Assembly: GCF_003691585.1 (NCBI RefSeq)
Contig: NZ_CP033169.1
Coordinates: 186,001-250,000, forward strand
Source of the DNA: Biomaibacter acetigenes
Lineage (GTDB): Bacteria; Bacillota; Thermosediminibacteria; Thermosediminibacterales; Tepidanaerobacteraceae
DNA length: 64,000 bases
Direction of reading: 5' to 3'
In this document: positions 61,311 to 64,000 of the stretch, piece by piece
Numbering within the stretch: the stretch's first letter is position 1
Layout of the letters: each line of letters opens with the position of its first letter
Notes under the pieces: model-generated
What the model was told of the DNA's origin: nothing
Database searches by the model: none
Seen by the model: the letters and a program-made list of their open reading frames with translations, nothing else
Translations under genes and position numbers: made by a program

Positions 61311-63148
61311 TGATTGTGTATATAGGAGGCAAGTATGGCTTCACTGCGGATGATGAACTGTTCCACATCTTCGGGCCTGAGAGATTGCTGGCTCATAAGA
61401 GAAAGGTCGAACAATTGATTTACTATGGTGTTAATTACGGACTCATGGGCTGATTCCAAAATGAATCGCACGATCTCATTATTCATGTTAACCAAAAAGG
61501 TGCGCTTTGCTTGTTTTTCTTTGGCAGAAAAATCAGTAGGGTTAATAAAACCGTATATTTCTAACATATCAACCATTCTTCGAGATATTTCATCATTGAT
61601 GATCAGAGTTGAAATACTGTCGTGTTCAAGTCTCGTAACCTTGAGCTCCATTGTACCAAGCCGGTCGCCCAATGCTTTTCGAATCTTTTCTGCGAGCATA
61701 TCGGCTTTCGGTTTATCATTTTCCTCCAGGCATCCATCAAAGAGGGATTTTATATTAGAATCGATTCGTATGAATTTTATATTGGGATGGACGACCTCAT
61801 ATCTACGCATAAATGGTTGGTCGATGACATGATCGAATAACAATGCGTTCAACCCACACTTCTTGAAAATTTCAATATAGTGGGCCTGATCTATTTCGTC
61901 GGAAGCGTAGTATACCGTGTTGGAATGGGAATTGTCAGCGTCCAAATATTCCTGGATCGTTTGGTACCTGCCGTATATATCCTTAAAAACGACCTTTCGC
62001 ATCATGACGGAAGCAAAAATTTTGTCCTGCAGCACACCGTATTTCACAAATGCGTTTAAATTGGGCCAATGAGCTTCGTATGCTTCTCGCCTTTTTTGAA
62101 ACATGTCATTTAGGGCAATTGTTACTTCTTGAGAAAGGCATTCATAAATCAATTCGCACATATCATCGTTTTGTTTATCTTCTCTTATTGTTGAACGAGA
62201 AACGACAAGCGGCAAATAGTCACATTCAATAATACCGCTTTGAAGATTTACAAATTTGGGTATTATTTCGCGGATATTATCGCCGACGTAGACCCCTCTG
62301 TTGTAAACCTTGATTTTTCCATCGATCTCTTCAGTTCCGTTTTTTGTATCCCTGAAGAACAGGATGCCCCTTACGCCAATGTCTATGATTTCAAACTGAA
62401 TCCAAAACAATGGGTCGCATACATCGTCGAAAAACTCCCTGTAAAACGTATTCATATCAGTTGGATTGATGGATTCTTTAGGCTGTCTCCATAATGGATA
62501 AGGATTGTTGACTAATACATGGTCGTAACCGGGTGCTTCAAAATATATAGCTGTCTTTGAAAAAATAAAGTATTTCTTTATACTTTCATATATGAGGTCA
62601 GGCTTTTTTAAATAAAGATTGTTTTCGTCCAGATAAAGAATGACATCCGTGCCAACTTCGGTCCTGTCGCAGTCGCACATGCTGAAGGACATGTCTGACA
62701 TGCAATTCCATCGGACTGCGGTTGAATTTTTCTTGTAAGATTTAGTTTCAATCGCCACATGATCTGACAGCATAAAAGCGGAATAAAAACCCACTCCAAA
62801 ATGGCCGATGATTGTATCTTTACCAGCCTGGTTGTGTTGATTAATAAACTCCGTTGCACCTGAAAAGGCAATTTGATTTATATATTTATCGACTTCTTCT
62901 ATGTCCATGCCGATGCCGTTATCACTTATGATAAGCTTCTTTGATTCGGGTTCCAACCTTACAAGGACTTTTCCCTCCGCCCAAGCTATACTCTCATCCG
63001 TATTTCTTAATTGTGTAAGCTTTTCGATGGCGTCTAAAGCATTTGAAATGAGTTCTCTGAAGACAATATCCTGTTTTGTGTATAACCACTGTTTCAGTAT
63101 GGTAAAAATGTTTTTGCTTTCAATTGACAAAACCCCATTCCGATTCAT
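61307..63148 (-). CDS. htpG: Hsp90-family chaperone HtpG
   Basis: A 613-residue Hsp90. The GHKL ATPase has FRELISNALDAIEKL, LIISDNGIGMDIEEVDKYINQIAFSGATEF and GHFGVGFYSAFMLSD; the middle domain has GILFFRDTKNG ... VYNRGVYVGDNIREIIPKFVNLQSGIIECDYLPLVVSRSTIREDK with the catalytic Arg region; the C-terminal dimerisation domain follows. The start ATG at 63148 has AAGGAAGTGA upstream. It is a single gene and appears intact, unlike its neighbours. Confidence 0.95.
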   Translation of the reverse strand: MNRNGVLSIESKNIFTILKQWLYTKQDIVFRELISNALDAIEKLTQLRNTDESIAWAEGKVLVRLEPESKKLIISDNGIGMDIEEVDKYINQIAFSGATEFINQHNQAGKDTIIGHFGVGFYSAFMLSDHVAIETKSYKKNSTAVRWNCMSDMSFSMCDCDRTEVGTDVILYLDENNLYLKKPDLIYESIKKYFIFSKTAIYFEAPGYDHVLVNNPYPLWRQPKESINPTDMNTFYREFFDDVCDPLFWIQFEIIDIGVRGILFFRDTKNGTEEIDGKIKVYNRGVYVGDNIREIIPKFVNLQSGIIECDYLPLVVSRSTIREDKQNDDMCELIYECLSQEVTIALNDMFQKRREAYEAHWPNLNAFVKYGVLQDKIFASVMMRKVVFKDIYGRYQTIQEYLDADNSHSNTVYYASDEIDQAHYIEIFKKCGLNALLFDHVIDQPFMRRYEVVHPNIKFIRIDSNIKSLFDGCLEENDKPKADMLAEKIRKALGDRLGTMELKVTRLEHDSISTLIINDEISRRMVDMLEIYGFINPTDFSAKEKQAKRTFLVNMNNEIVRFILESAHESVINTIVNQLFDLSLMSQQSLRPEDVEQFIIRSEAILASYIHNQ

Positions 63149-63342
63149 AAACAATATCACTTCCTTATTTTTATCGTCTTATATGTCTATTATAACAAAA
63201 TACAACAGCAAAATCGGGCAAAAAAGCAAATCATGTTATGCATTTTATGAATTTTACGATTCACCAATGATCAGTTAAAATAAAATTCAGAAAGTTGCCT
63301 GTGGATTTATCAATTAAAAATAATATATGTCTGGAGGAATAG
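63149..63342. other. Divergent intergenic region htpG / hydratase gene
   Basis: About 190 AT-rich bp that should hold two promoters. I see no CIRCE-type operator or other clear motif. Confidence 0.4.
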
Positions 63343-64000
63343 ATGATGTCAAAAAAAAGAGAGACAAATACAAGCTTTGTAAAATGGCCGACTTTTGAAG
63401 AAATCAAGGAGATGTTCAAAGAACATTTTATTATGGACAGACGTGAGGACGGTGTTGTCACTGTCCGCATGCACACTAAAGGCGGCCCGGTAATCTGGTC
63501 AATGGAACTTCACGATGCGATCGGAAAAATGTGGAGAATGCTCGGAACAGATCGCGATACAGAGATGATCATTTTCACTGGCACAGGCAATTTATGGGTC
63601 ACTGACTTCGAGGCCGCAAGCTGGGCTGCAGAAGGTGATAATCCGGCTGAAACAAGATACAACCACATGTTTGTGGACGGACGCCGCATGATTATCGCCA
63701 TGATTCAGGACGTTGAAGTGCCGACACTTGGCGTGCTCAGCGGTTCCGGCGGTCATACTGAACTGGCGCTCATGTGTGATCTGGCAATTGCAGCCGACGA
63801 TATTACCGTACTTGACCCGCACATGCTGCCGGGAACCAACAATGTGCCCGGTGATGGAATACACAGTTGTTTCATGGAACTTATGCCGCCAAGATTTGCA
63901 GTATGGTACCTTTTGACCGGCGATAAGATGTCAGCTCAAGACCTTCTGAGATTGGGCCTGGTATCTGAAATCGTTCCAAGAGAAAAGCTGATGGATCGTG
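63343..64000 (+). CDS. Enoyl-CoA hydratase/isomerase-family protein (3' end outside window)
   Basis: At least 218 residues of a crotonase-fold protein open to the right edge. Recognisable parts are GVVTVRMHTKGGPVIWSMELHDAIGKMWRML, MIIFTGTGNLWVTDFE, VPTLGVLSGSGGHTELALMCDLAIAADDITV (oxyanion-hole region) and the C-terminal LLTGDKMSAQDLLRLGLVSEIVP. The usual catalytic Glu positions do not match classical hydratases, so it may be a side branch such as carbon-carbon bond hydrolases. The ATG pair at 63343/63346 follows TGGAGG. It might belong to the same catabolic region as the flavin reductase. Confidence 0.82.
   Translation, partial: MMSKKRETNTSFVKWPTFEEIKEMFKEHFIMDRREDGVVTVRMHTKGGPVIWSMELHDAIGKMWRMLGTDRDTEMIIFTGTGNLWVTDFEAASWAAEGDNPAETRYNHMFVDGRRMIIAMIQDVEVPTLGVLSGSGGHTELALMCDLAIAADDITVLDPHMLPGTNNVPGDGIHSCFMELMPPRFAVWYLLTGDKMSAQDLLRLGLVSEIVPREKLMDR

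Overview
The window looks like a chromosomal segment of a spore-forming, anaerobic, probably thermophilic Firmicute (Clostridia, Thermoanaerobacterales/Thermosediminibacterales type; the genus is not settled from sequence alone). The reasons are a giant array with an ATTGAAAC-type repeat; sporulation genes (spoVT, a spoVB-like flippase, a SpoIID-like protein, yabP, yabQ) with the Bacillus-like order mfd-prsA-spoVT ... flippase-mazG-hup ... yabP-yabQ-divIC-yabR; ATP-dependent PEP carboxykinase; agr signalling; and heavy use of cyclic di-GMP.

Layout. 1-8030: the right-hand (leader-distal) part of a CRISPR array, with 119 near-identical repeats and then two divergent ones. Neither leader nor cas genes are in the window. 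8.1-11.6 kb: an orphaned HicB antitoxin beside a hicA stump, an Asp23-type protein, a membrane protein, a frameshifted DnaJ-domain protein and a DUF5685-like protein, all on the minus strand. 11.9-20.7 kb: two solitary DNA methyltransferases around dnaE, a cupin, a symporter fragment and ilvA. 20.8-26.6 kb: a PrsW-like protein, mfd, prsA, spoVT. 26.6-33.1 kb: pckA, then mtaD-mtnA-mtnP-gamma-lyase, a partial methylthioadenosine salvage set. 33.1-35.9 kb: flippase, mazG, hup. 36-49.3 kb: an accessory block splitting the conserved sporulation cluster. It holds a SpoIID-like lipoprotein, an unassigned ~205-nt structured RNA, HD-GYP and GGDEF proteins, and an agr region with two AgrD-like peptide genes each followed by a c-di-GMP-I riboswitch, a two-part sigma factor, a holin-like protein and agrB plus sensor and regulator. 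A SAM-I riboswitch operon (metQ, iron-type dehydrogenase, aminotransferase) follows. 49.3-53.7 kb: yabP, yabQ, divIC, yabR, ppx and a GGDEF-EAL protein. 53.7-64 kb: a decaying region with a transposase relic, EamA transporter, LysR regulator, an Old-Yellow-Enzyme-type reductase with an in-frame stop, a truncated dehydrogenase, an S-layer fragment, htpG, and an enoyl-CoA hydratase gene running off the right edge.

The most unusual material is (i) the 40.1-45.8 kb agr/c-di-GMP/sigma/holin region, in which peptide gene and riboswitch were duplicated together and one copy has decayed; (ii) the structured RNA at 37245-37453, which has its own promoter and terminator-like end; and (iii) the array itself, which contains two spacers that are exact reverse complements plus several overlapping spacer pairs.

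Caution: at least six genes carry a single-base frameshift, mostly in short homopolymers (dnaJ-like, hup, metQ, GGDEF-EAL, lysR, SLH fragment). This could be real decay but looks like sequencing error; reconstructed extents are given for those genes.
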